The position numbers and the translations under genes are program-made. A stretch of DNA of 64,000 bases from Bacteroidia bacterium (lineage in GTDB: Bacteria; Bacteroidota; Bacteroidia; CAIKAF01), in contig JAUHWY010000003.1 of NCBI GenBank assembly GCA_030427255.1, positions 62,001-126,000 of the forward strand, read 5' to 3'. A model generated the notes under the pieces. The model ran no database searches and had not been told where the DNA came from. It saw only the letters and a program-made list of their open reading frames with translations. Every line of letters starts with the position of its first letter. Positions within the stretch are counted from its first letter, which is position 1. Positions 28,388 through 36,947 of this stretch are shown piece after piece.

Positions 28388-29757
28388 CACCGCCCAAAGG
28401 AACATACCTGTTTTTTGTAGGCATCGGAGGTGCCGGGATGAGTGCATTGGCGGCTTGGTTGCATGGACAAGGCTATGCGGTGGCAGGTTATGACCGTATT
28501 CAGGGGCCGCTTTGCCGCCACTTGGAAGACCTCGGAATTCCGGTGATTTATGACAATCAGAACGAGGAAGTACCCGAAGCATGGAATCATGCCGATTGCT
28601 GGTGTATTTACACCCCGGCAATAGCCAAGAACAACCCACTGTTGGCCCATTTTGAGCGCCTAGGGGCACCTATGAAAAAACGCGCCGTGCTTTTGGCAGA
28701 GTGTTTGGCCCCTTTCAAAGTATTGGCTGTTGCAGGAACGCATGGAAAAACCACTACCTCTTGCATGTTGGCTTGGCTAATGGACCAAACCATAGGCCAA
28801 ACTTCTGCTGTATTGGGCGGTGTTTCTGCCAATTTTGACCGGAATTACCTTTCAACCGACAAGGCCACTTTTGCGGTAACGGAAGCCGATGAATTTGACC
28901 GCTCTTTCCTCCAGTTGCACCCTTGGATTTCGGTATTGACCAGCATGGATGCCGACCATTTAGATATTTACGGAGACGATCAAGAAATCCATAAGGCCTT
29001 TCAACAATTCGCTTTGCAAACCCGTCCCGACGGATTACTCATTGCCCGACACGATTTGAGCATCCCTCCCCTAGAGGCCAAAATCCGCAGGTATGGTATT
29101 GAAAGAGGCTATTATGCTGCCACCAAACTAAAAAGCGAAAAAGGGCGCATGCGCTTTGACCTTAGCATTGACGGAAAAAAGGCCCGGCGCATTTACCTTC
29201 CTATGTTGGGTATTCACAATGTGGAGAATGCCACTGCAGCACTTGCCGTTGGTATGGAAGCCAATGCGAAACTTCAAGATTTGGCAGAAGCCCTCGAAGC
29301 CTTTAAAGGAGTTGGTAGACGCATGCACCTGAGGTTCCAAAGTCCTCGAATGGTGTACATCGACGATTATGCACACCATCCCCAAGAATTAGAAGCCGTT
29401 ATTTCTTCGGTTCGAGCTGCTTATCCGGATCGCTTTGTGACCGGAATATTTCAACCTCATTTATTCTCTAGAACCCGTGACTTCGCCGATGGATTCAGAG
29501 AAAGTCTGGCAAAACTGGATGCCCTTTGGCTCATGGATATTTACCCGGCACGCGAGGAACCCATAGAGGGAATTAACAGCACTTGGCTACTCGAAGGGGT
29601 ATCTCTCAAACACAAAATGATGGTGCAGCCCGAAGAAGTATTGGAAGCCTTGGAACATAAGCTGGTGGAACCCGGAGTATTGCTAAGCTTAGGTGCAGGA
29701 GATATTGACCGACTTACCCGACCCATTACGGATTGGTTAAACAAAGAAAAGCTATGA
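28384..29757 (+). CDS. murC: UDP-N-acetylmuramate:L-alanine ligase MurC
   Basis: The protein has 457 residues. It starts with the nucleotide-binding GIGGAGMSALAAWL, has the ATP loop AGTHGKTTTSCML, E-A-D-E-F-D-R-S-F and YIDDYAHHPQELEAV in the C-terminal region. MurC starts the peptide stem by joining L-alanine to UDP-MurNAc. It overlaps murG and ftsQ by four bases each, consistent with tight coupling. The length is typical. Confidence 0.95.
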   Translation: MTPPKGTYLFFVGIGGAGMSALAAWLHGQGYAVAGYDRIQGPLCRHLEDLGIPVIYDNQNEEVPEAWNHADCWCIYTPAIAKNNPLLAHFERLGAPMKKRAVLLAECLAPFKVLAVAGTHGKTTTSCMLAWLMDQTIGQTSAVLGGVSANFDRNYLSTDKATFAVTEADEFDRSFLQLHPWISVLTSMDADHLDIYGDDQEIHKAFQQFALQTRPDGLLIARHDLSIPPLEAKIRRYGIERGYYAATKLKSEKGRMRFDLSIDGKKARRIYLPMLGIHNVENATAALAVGMEANAKLQDLAEALEAFKGVGRRMHLRFQSPRMVYIDDYAHHPQELEAVISSVRAAYPDRFVTGIFQPHLFSRTRDFADGFRESLAKLDALWLMDIYPAREEPIEGINSTWLLEGVSLKHKMMVQPEEVLEALEHKLVEPGVLLSLGAGDIDRLTRPITDWLNKEKL

Positions 29758-30554
29758 GCAGCAAAGTTACATATCGGTTGCTTCGCAGTCTTAAGCTTTT
29801 GCTTCCTCTTTTGGTAGGCATGGGACTTTTCACCTTGCATGCACGCGTACACTTGCAAGAATCCGAACCCATTCAGTGGCATTGGGAACAGCCTAAAACC
29901 CCCTCCTTAGTGAGCACAGAAGACCTGATGCCGCTAGCTGAAAGTGCATTGGCTTCGGAAGGCACTCCGCTTAATTTGGACGAGCTCGAAAAAAGCCTCG
30001 AAACGCACCCCGCAGTTAAAAACTGCGAAGCATGGAAAACGGCAGACGGAAAACTCCATATTCAAATCAATGAACGGGTGCCCGTTCTAAGACTAGTGCA
30101 TAGCAGCGGCAGACACCGCTATATAGATAAAGAGAACTACGCGTTACCGGCCTTTTTAGGAGCTCCTTATCGTGTGCCGATTGTAACCGGCGCTTTACCA
30201 TTGGCCCCGGAAGGCCGCTATTTAGGACAAGACAGCTTGTTTGCACGCTTAAGCCGTTTGCAGCATTGCATTGCACAAGACAGCTTTTGGCTGGCCATGA
30301 CCGAACAAATTGATGTGTTGCCCGATACTCAATTTGTATTGATTCCAAAACTGGGACAACACGAAGTATGGCTGGGAAGCATTGAACACATGCCAGGCAA
30401 ACTTCTAAAAATGAAACACTTCTACACATTCGGCTTACATGAAGAAGGCTGGACAGAATATAAATACATCGACGCCCGATTCAAAGGGCAAGTAGTTTGT
30501 CGGAAAAGCTTACCGACAAAGGGCTCACAAGAACTTGAAATGAACCACGAATAA
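29754..30554 (+). CDS. ftsQ: FtsQ-like division protein
   Basis: The start at ATG 29754 overlaps the murC stop. The 266 residues comprise a short cytoplasmic tail, one membrane helix (LLLPLLVGMGLFTLHA) and a periplasmic part with a POTRA-like region (LNLDELEKSLETHPAVKN, GKLHIQINERVPVLRL). FtsQ bridges early and late division proteins. The sequence is diverged from proteobacterial FtsQ; the location between murC and ftsA and the topology support the call. Confidence 0.85.
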   Translation: MSSKVTYRLLRSLKLLLPLLVGMGLFTLHARVHLQESEPIQWHWEQPKTPSLVSTEDLMPLAESALASEGTPLNLDELEKSLETHPAVKNCEAWKTADGKLHIQINERVPVLRLVHSSGRHRYIDKENYALPAFLGAPYRVPIVTGALPLAPEGRYLGQDSLFARLSRLQHCIAQDSFWLAMTEQIDVLPDTQFVLIPKLGQHEVWLGSIEHMPGKLLKMKHFYTFGLHEEGWTEYKYIDARFKGQVVCRKSLPTKGSQELEMNHE

Positions 30555-30566
30555 ACGCAAAGGGCT

Positions 30567-31844
30567 ATGGAAAACAATCAATTAACAGTTGGACTCGACA
30601 TTGGAACCACAAAAATTGTGGCCATGGTTGGCCGTAGAAACGAACACGGCAAAATCGAGATCCTAGGGGCCGGAAAAAGCCCATCTACCGGCGTACAAAG
30701 AGGCATGGTAACCAATATTGTGCACACCGTAGAAGCTATAGAAAAGGCAGTATCCGAAGCCAGAGAGTCATCCAACGTGGATATACAAGTTGTAAATGTG
30801 GGTATTGCCGGGCAGCACATTAGAAGCTACCAACATCGGGGAGTACGCATGCGCGACCAAGACGCAGATATCATTCAACAAGAAGATATTGAGCATTTGA
30901 TGTCCGAAATGTATAAGCTGGCCATGAAACCAGGCGAACAAATCATTTCGGTTATTCCTCAGGAATATATTGTGGACGACATTCCCAACATTAAAGACCC
31001 TATTGGAATGATGGGCGCCCGTTTGGAAGCAAATTTCCACATCATTACCGGTCAAATGAACCCCGCACGCAACATTTACCGGTGCGTTGAAGATGCCGGC
31101 CTAAGCGTAGACCAGTTGATTCTGGAACCCATAGCCTCTTCGGTAGCCGTATTAACCAAAGAAGAAAAAGAAGCCGGGGTAGCACTCATTGACATCGGTG
31201 GCGGCACCACCGACATTGCCATTTTCCAAGACGGAATCATACGCCATACAGCAGTGATTCCCTTTGGCGGCAACATCATTACCGAAGATATTGTGGCCGG
31301 CTGCAACATTATTCGCTCCTATGCCGAATTGCTAAAAACACGGCATGGCTACGCCATTTCTATGCCCCAAATGGTAAACAGAATCGTTACCGTTCCGGGA
31401 ATTCAGGGGCGGCCTGCCCGTGAAATCAGCGTAGCCAATTTGGCCAGCATTATTCGGGCACGCATGGAGGAAATTTTGGACTATGCCTTGGCCGAAATTG
31501 AAAGCTCCGGCTTCCGCGAAAAACTAAGTGCAGGCGTGGTGCTCACCGGCGGTGGTTCGCAACTCAGACATGTGAAACAGCTTACGGAATTCGTGACCGG
31601 ACTAGACGCCCGAATTGGTCTTCCCGACAGCCATATTGCCGGAAATAGCAAAAACAGCCTCGATAACCCCATTTTCTCAACAGCTGTTGGACTCATGATG
31701 ATGGGCTTTCAGGAAGTGCAGCGCAAGGAGCGCGACAACAACCGCGTGGTTACCACCAAAAAACCAAAAAACAACCGTTTGGCAGAACTCATAAAAAATC
31801 AATTTGGACGCATTTTTCAAGAAGACGACGATGCGTTGGAATAA
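30567..31844 (+). CDS. ftsA: Cell division protein FtsA
   Basis: The 425-residue actin-like ATPase has VGLDIGTTKIVAMVG (phosphate 1), a 1C domain region near residues 85-165, ALIDIGGGTTDIAIFQDG (phosphate 2) and VVLTGGGSQL (adenosine motif). The C-terminus (KNNRLAELIKNQFGRIFQED) contains an amphipathic helix that would attach to the membrane. FtsA tethers FtsZ. It is 12 bases downstream of ftsQ but separated from ftsZ by ~195 bases. Confidence 0.95.
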   Translation: MENNQLTVGLDIGTTKIVAMVGRRNEHGKIEILGAGKSPSTGVQRGMVTNIVHTVEAIEKAVSEARESSNVDIQVVNVGIAGQHIRSYQHRGVRMRDQDADIIQQEDIEHLMSEMYKLAMKPGEQIISVIPQEYIVDDIPNIKDPIGMMGARLEANFHIITGQMNPARNIYRCVEDAGLSVDQLILEPIASSVAVLTKEEKEAGVALIDIGGGTTDIAIFQDGIIRHTAVIPFGGNIITEDIVAGCNIIRSYAELLKTRHGYAISMPQMVNRIVTVPGIQGRPAREISVANLASIIRARMEEILDYALAEIESSGFREKLSAGVVLTGGGSQLRHVKQLTEFVTGLDARIGLPDSHIAGNSKNSLDNPIFSTAVGLMMMGFQEVQRKERDNNRVVTTKKPKNNRLAELIKNQFGRIFQEDDDALE

Positions 31845-31859
31845 TAAACACCAAAGAAT

Positions 31860-32022
31860 CACAGCGCGCCGGATGCGGTGAAAAGCCCGGAGGAACGCGC
31901 GGATGCTGTGGTGTGGAGGGCAGGAGCGGAACGCAGAGAGCTCCCTGGCCAACCACCACAGCCCGCGGGGACCGAGGACTTGAAGCCGGCAGCCGGATTA
32001 CGCGCCCAAAACAAAATAAACC
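31860..32022. repeat. GC-rich element between ftsA and ftsZ
   Basis: The spacer carries a GC-rich unit sharing a skeleton with the one at 47740-47902: GGATG...GTGAAAAGCCCGGA at the left and GAGGACTTG...CCGG...GCGC-CCAAAA at the right, with divergent middles. Internal dyads (CTGTGGTG with CACCACAG) can fold. A frame open through it runs into ftsZ, but the codons have no protein resemblance. It may influence transcription between ftsA and ftsZ. Confidence 0.65.
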
Positions 32023-32039
32023 AAGCAAAACCAAGCAAT

Positions 32040-33566
32040 ATGTCAGATAATCAAACACCTAAAGACGAGCTTCTGGACTTTGAAATGCCCAGAAAAGACG
32101 AACAATCCATCATTAAAGTGATTGGCGTAGGCGGTGGGGGTTCCAATGCGGTAAACCACATGTACCGTCAAGGTATTCAAGGCGTGGATTTTATCGTGTG
32201 CAACACCGACAACCAGGCCCTAAACAGCAGTCCTGTGCCCATTAAACTGCAATTGGGCCAAGATTTGACCGAAGGCCGCGGTGCCGGGTCAATTCCGGAA
32301 GTGGGCAAAAAGGCCGCTCTAGAAAGCCTCGAAGAGGTGCGCCAGCACCTATCCAACAGCACCAAAATGGTGTTTATTACGGCCGGAATGGGCGGTGGCA
32401 CCGGAACCGGAGCTGCGCCGGTAATTGCCAAAATGGCCAAGGAAATGGATGTGCTTACCGTGGGTATTGTAACCATTCCCTTTACCTTTGAAGGCCGCAA
32501 ACGACGTAACTTTGCCGCCGAAGGCTTGGACGAATTGCGTCAGTACGTGGACACCCTCTTGGTGATTTCCAACGACCGTTTGCGTGAAATGTACGGCAAC
32601 CTGAGCCTTACCAACGCCTTTGGAAAAGCCGACGACATCCTCACTACCGCAGCTAAAGGCATTGCCGAAATAATTACCGTTCCCGGATACATCAATGTGG
32701 ATTTCGAAGATGTGAAAACGGTAATGAAAGGCGGTGGTTCGGCCATTATGGGAGCTGCCATTTGCGAAGGCGAAAACCGCGCCTTGCGTGCGGCCGAAGA
32801 AGTCTTGGCCTCGCCTTTGCTCGACGACTCAGACATCCGCGGTGCTCAGCATATTTTGCTCTACATTTCCTATGGAAACGCCGAATTGCAACTGGACGAA
32901 GTGACCGACATCACCGAATTCATTCAGGAAGAGGCCGGACAAACAGCCAACCTAATTTGGGGTACCGGCCACGACGAAAACCTTGGAGATGCCGTTTGCG
33001 TTACCCTAATCGCTACAGGCTTTAATGCTACCGCTGAGCAAGAGGAGCAGACCGAGCGTTTGCAACTGAGCAAGCAAAAGGAGCTCAACAACGATACCAT
33101 TCGCCAAGAAATTGAGCAAGAACAATTCCACGGCAAAGGGCACCTGGAAACCGAAGAAGAAAAAGAAGAAACACCTCAAGCTCAAAGCTCTGAAAATGAG
33201 GTGCTCAAAATGGATCTATTTGCTGAGGAAAGTCCGGAAGAACCCGAAGCGAAAGCCGAGGATTTGTTTGCCGAGCCTCCGGCTTCTGAAAACCAGACAA
33301 ATCGCGACCGGAACTACAGCGCCACCGACATCAAAGCCCGAGCGGAACAGCGCATTGCCGCCTTGCGCAGCATAACCAGCAAGTTGCAACAGCCCGGAAA
33401 ATTGGAAGAGTTGGAACAAAAGCCGGCTTTTGCACGCAAGCAGGTACAGTTGGACCAAACGCCAACGAGCCGTGACCGGGCTTCAAGCAATTGGAGCTTG
33501 GGAAAAGACGGAGAAGAGGTAAAACTTCGGGAGAACAACTCTTTTCTACACGACAGCGTAGACTAA
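32040..33566 (+). CDS. ftsZ: Cell division GTPase FtsZ
   Basis: The start at ATG 32040 gives 508 residues. An in-frame extension to 31878 would translate the GC-rich spacer and is rejected. Residues 27-36 (VIGVGGGGSN) and the tubulin signature GGGTGTGAAP (118-127) define the GTP site; NTDNQAL and FEGRKRRNFA are also typical. After the ~330-residue core comes a long acidic Glu/Lys-rich linker, and the tail reads NNSFLHDSVD, as in flavobacterial FtsZ. It forms the Z-ring. It closes the dcw cluster. Confidence 0.96.
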   Translation: MSDNQTPKDELLDFEMPRKDEQSIIKVIGVGGGGSNAVNHMYRQGIQGVDFIVCNTDNQALNSSPVPIKLQLGQDLTEGRGAGSIPEVGKKAALESLEEVRQHLSNSTKMVFITAGMGGGTGTGAAPVIAKMAKEMDVLTVGIVTIPFTFEGRKRRNFAAEGLDELRQYVDTLLVISNDRLREMYGNLSLTNAFGKADDILTTAAKGIAEIITVPGYINVDFEDVKTVMKGGGSAIMGAAICEGENRALRAAEEVLASPLLDDSDIRGAQHILLYISYGNAELQLDEVTDITEFIQEEAGQTANLIWGTGHDENLGDAVCVTLIATGFNATAEQEEQTERLQLSKQKELNNDTIRQEIEQEQFHGKGHLETEEEKEETPQAQSSENEVLKMDLFAEESPEEPEAKAEDLFAEPPASENQTNRDRNYSATDIKARAEQRIAALRSITSKLQQPGKLEELEQKPAFARKQVQLDQTPTSRDRASSNWSLGKDGEEVKLRENNSFLHDSVD

Positions 33567-33626
33567 GAGGAAAATCAAAGCCCGGGGTGGCTTGGTTTCC
33601 CGGCTTTGGGATGGATGCAAAAAAAA

Positions 33627-33657
33627 TTTGGCACGAAAAAAATTAGTGTTACATTTG
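33627..33657 (+). promoter_or_regulatory. Perfect Bacteroidota promoter of tRNA-Val
   Basis: TTTG at 33627-33630, exactly 19 bases, then TACATTTG at 33650-33657. This is a full match to TTTG-N19-TAnnTTTG and ends 10 bases before the tRNA. Confidence 0.85.
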
Positions 33658-33667
33658 CATCCCTCAA

Positions 33668-33742
33668 GGGAGCATAGCTCAGCTGGTTCAGAGCACCTGC
33701 CTTACAAGCAGGGGGTCACAGGTTCGAATCCTGTTGCTCCCA
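33668..33742 (+). tRNA. tRNA-Val (anticodon TAC)
   Basis: The acceptor arms GGGAGCA (33668) and TGCTCCC (ending 33741) pair perfectly and are followed by discriminator A. The D loop AGCTCAGCTGGTTCAGAGC, anticodon stem CCTGC/GCAGG with loop CTTACAA (anticodon TAC at 33703-33705) and T arm ACAGGTTCGAATCCTGT are all present. No CCA is encoded. The gene decodes GUA and related valine codons. A promoter precedes it and a terminator follows. Confidence 0.97.
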
Positions 33743-33750
33743 CTCTTTTT

Positions 33751-33786
33751 AAAAAAGCTTACATCAAACGGTGTAAGCTTTTTTTG
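33751..33786 (+). terminator. Intrinsic terminator after tRNA-Val
   Basis: AAAAAAGCTTACA pairs with TGTAAGCTTTTTT across an 8-base loop, and the T-run follows directly. It ends the tRNA transcript and could work in both directions. Confidence 0.85.
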
Positions 33787-33881
33787 TTTCAATTGCAACC
33801 GTTCAATTTAAAATAGCATCTATAAGAAATACCGGCATAAACTTGTATGCCTTTTTTTGAAGAAAACAACAATCTTATCCT

Positions 33882-35126
33882 ATGCGATCCATCTTTTGTA
33901 AGCCCAACCTATTAGCAATTATCACTTTGGCATTGGCCTTCAATTCCTGCGGACTTATAAACTATTTCAAGTTTTCTAAAAAGGTTGGAAAACCAACCCT
34001 GAAAAACACCAATTTTAAAGAGAAAATACCCTTCCAAGGCAATACCTTTGTTCTATTGAAAGCAAAAGTAAGTGATTCTATCTCCGGTTGCTTTATTCTA
34101 GACACGGGGTCTCCCTGCCTCTTAGATTCCGCCATTGCGGACAAACTGACGTTTAAGCAAAAGAAATTGGGGCTAGGAGGCATGAAGATTTACTATGGCA
34201 TGACTGATTTGTCCATAAGAAATCTAAAATATCAAGACATCGCCTTTCTAATTATGCCGCTTTACCTGTCCAACATACAATTTTATGAAAAACCAACCTT
34301 CGAAAAGGAAGGAAAGGAATTAGGATTAATTGGCAGCAATGCATTTATAGGGACCTCATGCCACTTCAGTTTCGACGATTCCACATTAACCGTTTCGGAC
34401 CAAGCTCTTGCCCCCCCGGCTTCCCCCAAAGGTCACCGAATTCCATTTAATCCGCATTCCTCCCAAACCACTCCCGTAGTGAAATTAGTAGTGAACAATG
34501 AGGACACCATCACTGCATTCATCGACACAGGAAACCCGGGATTCATTGACCTAAACGTCAGGTTTGCTTGTTCTGCAACCCGAGACACCTCCTTAGGCGA
34601 CCTAAAAGTATTCAAAAACAACTTGAACCTTTTCTTTGAAGATAAGGTAAAGGACTCCATCTACACCTATGATTATATCCGCTTAAAATCTTTAAAAATA
34701 GGCGAGCTTGAGCTAAACGACATCGTGGTTGAAAGAAGTTCAGATGCCTATCGGCAAAACTTAATAGGAATGGACTTCCTCCGCCATTTTAACTTTACCA
34801 TAGACTGGATAAACAATGAAATCTTCCTGTATCCCAGAGGAAAAGGGAAATTAAAAGACAGCAACATCAACAGCCATGGTATTGACTTTATTTATAAAAA
34901 TGGTAAACTAAAGGTTTATGGCATACTTCATGACTCGGAGGCAGAATCCCTAGGACTTGAATTAGGTTCTGAAATTGAGGCCATCAACGGTAATTCAATC
35001 GCAGAGCTTGATAGCGCATTCATTCAAAAGTTATACTATGAAGCACTTGAGGAGGATTCAATTTTACTTAAGGTTAAAGGAGAAGGGCAGCCCATACTTT
35101 TGAAAAGAAAACCGCTTTTTCCTTAA
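33882..35126 (+). CDS. Retropepsin-like aspartyl protease lipoprotein with PDZ domain
   Basis: The protein has 414 residues. A signal segment ends in the lipobox FNSC (Cys23). Two aspartyl protease half-sites are visible: CFILDTGSPCLL with Asp74 and AFIDTGNPGFI with Asp215, spaced as in bilobed pepsin-like enzymes. The last ~75 residues resemble PDZ (VYGILHDSEAESLGLELGSE, IEAINGNSI). Related 'aspartyl protease family' lipoproteins are common in Bacteroidota, and their substrates are unknown. Both catalytic aspartates are present. It stands alone between the tRNA and recX. Confidence 0.8.
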   Translation: MRSIFCKPNLLAIITLALAFNSCGLINYFKFSKKVGKPTLKNTNFKEKIPFQGNTFVLLKAKVSDSISGCFILDTGSPCLLDSAIADKLTFKQKKLGLGGMKIYYGMTDLSIRNLKYQDIAFLIMPLYLSNIQFYEKPTFEKEGKELGLIGSNAFIGTSCHFSFDDSTLTVSDQALAPPASPKGHRIPFNPHSSQTTPVVKLVVNNEDTITAFIDTGNPGFIDLNVRFACSATRDTSLGDLKVFKNNLNLFFEDKVKDSIYTYDYIRLKSLKIGELELNDIVVERSSDAYRQNLIGMDFLRHFNFTIDWINNEIFLYPRGKGKLKDSNINSHGIDFIYKNGKLKVYGILHDSEAESLGLELGSEIEAINGNSIAELDSAFIQKLYYEALEEDSILLKVKGEGQPILLKRKPLFP

Positions 35127-35137
35127 GTGGCGGTAAG

Positions 35138-35168
35138 TTTGGACTCCAACCACTATGCCCTACCTTTG
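35138..35168 (+). promoter_or_regulatory. Perfect Bacteroidota promoter of recX
   Basis: TTTG at 35138-35141, 19 bases, then TACCTTTG at 35161-35168. The -7 box ends four bases before ATG 35173, so the transcript would start at or next to the start codon. This rules out the earlier ATG at 35155, which lies inside the promoter. Confidence 0.75.
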
Positions 35169-35172
35169 CCTC

Positions 35173-35643
35173 ATGCCAAACCCCTTCTTCGCCAAAGCCG
35201 CCCGCTACTGCGCAAGCCGCGAACGCTGCCGCTCCGAAGTCCTAAAAAAACTGCGCGACTGGGGAGATCCGAACCCCGAAAAAACCTTGAGTCAACTCCA
35301 AAACGACGATTACCAAAACGAACAGCGCTTCGCGTCGGCCTTTGTGCACGATAAATTCTACTTAGAGTCTTGGGGGCCGCACAAAATCAAGGCCGCCCTC
35401 CACAGCAAACAGGTGGATTCTAGCCTCATCGCCGCCGCCCTCAAACGCATCCGGCCACAAGACCACGACCAATGCCTGAAGCGACTCAGCCAAAAAAAAT
35501 TCCTAACCCTCAAAACCGAGCAGCAAAAAGACCCCCTGCCCTACCTGGCGCGCTTCCTCCAACAACGGGGATTCGAAACCGCCCTGCTCTTTCAACAATG
35601 GAACGATTGGCGAAACGAGCTAAACAACGAAGAAAGTCAGTGA
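35173..35643 (+). CDS. recX: RecX family regulator of RecA
   Basis: The protein has 156 residues from ATG 35173. RecX features are AARYCASRERCRSEVLKKL at the start, NEQRFASAFVHDKF in the second helical repeat and GPHKIKAALHSKQV (the W-G-P-x-K-I segment) in the middle. RecX proteins are made of three-helix repeats and inhibit RecA filaments. The gene has its own promoter and is likely leaderless. RecA is not encoded in the window. The C-terminal repeat (PYLARFLQQRGFETALLFQ) is complete. Confidence 0.88.
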   Translation: MPNPFFAKAARYCASRERCRSEVLKKLRDWGDPNPEKTLSQLQNDDYQNEQRFASAFVHDKFYLESWGPHKIKAALHSKQVDSSLIAAALKRIRPQDHDQCLKRLSQKKFLTLKTEQQKDPLPYLARFLQQRGFETALLFQQWNDWRNELNNEESQ

Positions 35644-35679
35644 AATTTCGGGGTGGTTTCCATTGGGCCCCTCCATCTT

Positions 35680-35845
35680 TCAAATTTTACGCTCCGTGTC
35701 CTCCCTTAGCTCCGGTCGAACCTTTGCCAAGCTAGAGGGGCAAGGCCTGCGGTGGCTTACCCGAAGCATCGGGACCGCCTCCTCGGCTGTGCCCCTCTAA
35801 AGCTTGGCATGCGGTCGGCCCTCCGCTTGGTCGGGGGGCCATTCT
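35680..35845. repeat. GC-rich dyad element after recX
   Basis: AAGCTAGAGGGGCA (35729-35742) pairs with TGCCCCTCTAAAGCTT (35790-35805), leaving a GC-rich loop with GGCGG/CCGCC words. This resembles in form the element at 17.7 kb. No gene is apparent. Confidence 0.6.
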
Positions 35846-35885
35846 ACTTTAAACCTGTACTCTTCAGTCATAAACTTCTATCATT

Positions 35886-35893
35886 TATCTTTG
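35886..35893 (+). promoter_or_regulatory. -7 box before the lipoprotein/DUF2147 pair
   Basis: TATCTTTG matches TAnnTTTG and lies 23 bases upstream of ATG 35917. The -33 region lacks TTTG at 19-base spacing. Confidence 0.5.
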
Positions 35894-35916
35894 TTCTTTA
35901 GGCACAACATAGAATT

Positions 35917-36429
35917 ATGAAACAGATATTTGCATACGCTTGCACCGCCGCACTTTTGTTGGCTTGTGGCCCCGGCCCTTCCGTAGATATTGCTTTTGAT
36001 TCCGGACCGCTCTCCATGGGTGTTGATACGCCAATGACGCCCGGAATTACCACCATTCAAAGCGAAGTGGTATTGGACCTGGACGAACAGTTCGAAAAAG
36101 CCCAAGCCAAGCGCGACGAGGTACAAGGCGTAGATAAAGGAAGCATGGTACTTACTGCTGCCGAAGGCCGCAATTTTGACCTGTTCGAAAACCTTACCAT
36201 TTCCTTTTATTCCGACGAGAACAATATGACCACCGTAGCTACCCTTAATCCGGTAGAAAAAGGCCAAAACACTCTGGAAATCCCCCTTTCGGATTTGGCC
36301 GAAATTGGTCCCTATTTCGAAGAAAATAAATTCCTTATTGTCCTCGATGCACAAATTATGGAGCCCGACACGCTTCCCTTTGAGCTAAATGCTCAAATCA
36401 GCGGAACTCTTAAACCCACAAAAAAATGA
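35917..36429 (+). CDS. Uncharacterised lipoprotein
   Basis: The protein has 170 residues. The signal sequence ends in LLLAC (Cys17), typical for lipidation. The mature part is acidic and probably beta-rich (TTIQSEVVLDLDEQF, FENLTISFYSDENN, NTLEIPLSDLA). I do not recognise a family. Its stop overlaps the start of the DUF2147 gene (ATGA), so the two are cotranscribed and may act together in the envelope. Confidence 0.7.
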   Translation: MKQIFAYACTAALLLACGPGPSVDIAFDSGPLSMGVDTPMTPGITTIQSEVVLDLDEQFEKAQAKRDEVQGVDKGSMVLTAAEGRNFDLFENLTISFYSDENNMTTVATLNPVEKGQNTLEIPLSDLAEIGPYFEENKFLIVLDAQIMEPDTLPFELNAQISGTLKPTKK

Positions 36430-36875
36430 GCCGATTAACACTGCTTTGTTTACTGTTCATCGGTATTGCTTCTTCTGCCTTGGCGCAAAACGATGCCGAT
36501 AGAATTTTGGGCATTTGGGTTACAGGAAAAGGGAACGCAAGGGTAAAAATCGAAAAAATTGGCAACCGCTATTTTGGAAAAACCGTGTGGCTCGAGGAAC
36601 CCAACGATCCGGAAACCGGAAAACCCAAAACCGATACCGAAAACCCCGACCCTAGTTTACGCAATATGCCGCGGTTGGGACTCCGTATAATGAAAGACTT
36701 CGAATTCACCGGAGACAACAAATGGAAAGAAGGCACCGTATACGATCCCGAAAACGGAAAAACTTACTGCGGAGCCATCACCTGGGTCGATAACAATACC
36801 ATTGAACTCAGAGGCCACATTTGCGGACTCTCCTTTTTGGGACGTAGCGATACCTGGAAACGCTATACCCCCTAA
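36426..36875 (+). CDS. Exported DUF2147 protein
   Basis: The protein has 149 residues with a signal peptide (CLLFIGIASSALAQ). The mature domain contains ILGIWVTGKGNARVKIEK, YFGKTVWLEEPNDPETGKPK, GTVYDPENGKTYCGAI and LRGHICGLSFLGRSDTW, the DUF2147 pattern. These proteins form a small lipocalin-like beta barrel and are periplasmic; their ligand is not established. A terminator follows closely. Confidence 0.85.
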   Translation: MSRLTLLCLLFIGIASSALAQNDADRILGIWVTGKGNARVKIEKIGNRYFGKTVWLEEPNDPETGKPKTDTENPDPSLRNMPRLGLRIMKDFEFTGDNKWKEGTVYDPENGKTYCGAITWVDNNTIELRGHICGLSFLGRSDTWKRYTP

Positions 36876-36897
36876 AATTTCCCCCTAAGAATCAAAC

Positions 36898-36924
36898 AGG
36901 ACTGACAACTTGTCAGTCCTGTTT
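36898..36924 (+). terminator. Terminator after DUF2147 gene
   Basis: AGGACTGACA pairs perfectly with TGTCAGTCCT across a three-base loop and is followed by GTTTT. It separates the DUF2147 operon from miaB. Confidence 0.75.
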
Positions 36925-36932
36925 TCGCTTTG

Positions 36933-36940
36933 TACCTTTG
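36933..36940 (+). promoter_or_regulatory. -7 box of the miaB promoter
   Basis: TACCTTTG fits TAnnTTTG, with CTTG 20 bases upstream as a possible -33. It ends seven bases before ATG 36948, which fixes that start and predicts a very short or absent leader. Confidence 0.6.
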
Positions 36941-36947
36941 CCGGGCT

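Noticed and set aside
31878-32039. In-frame N-terminal extension of FtsZ by 54 codons
   Set aside because: It translates the GC-rich intergenic element; FtsZ proteins of this group begin near MSDN, and ATG 32040 fits.
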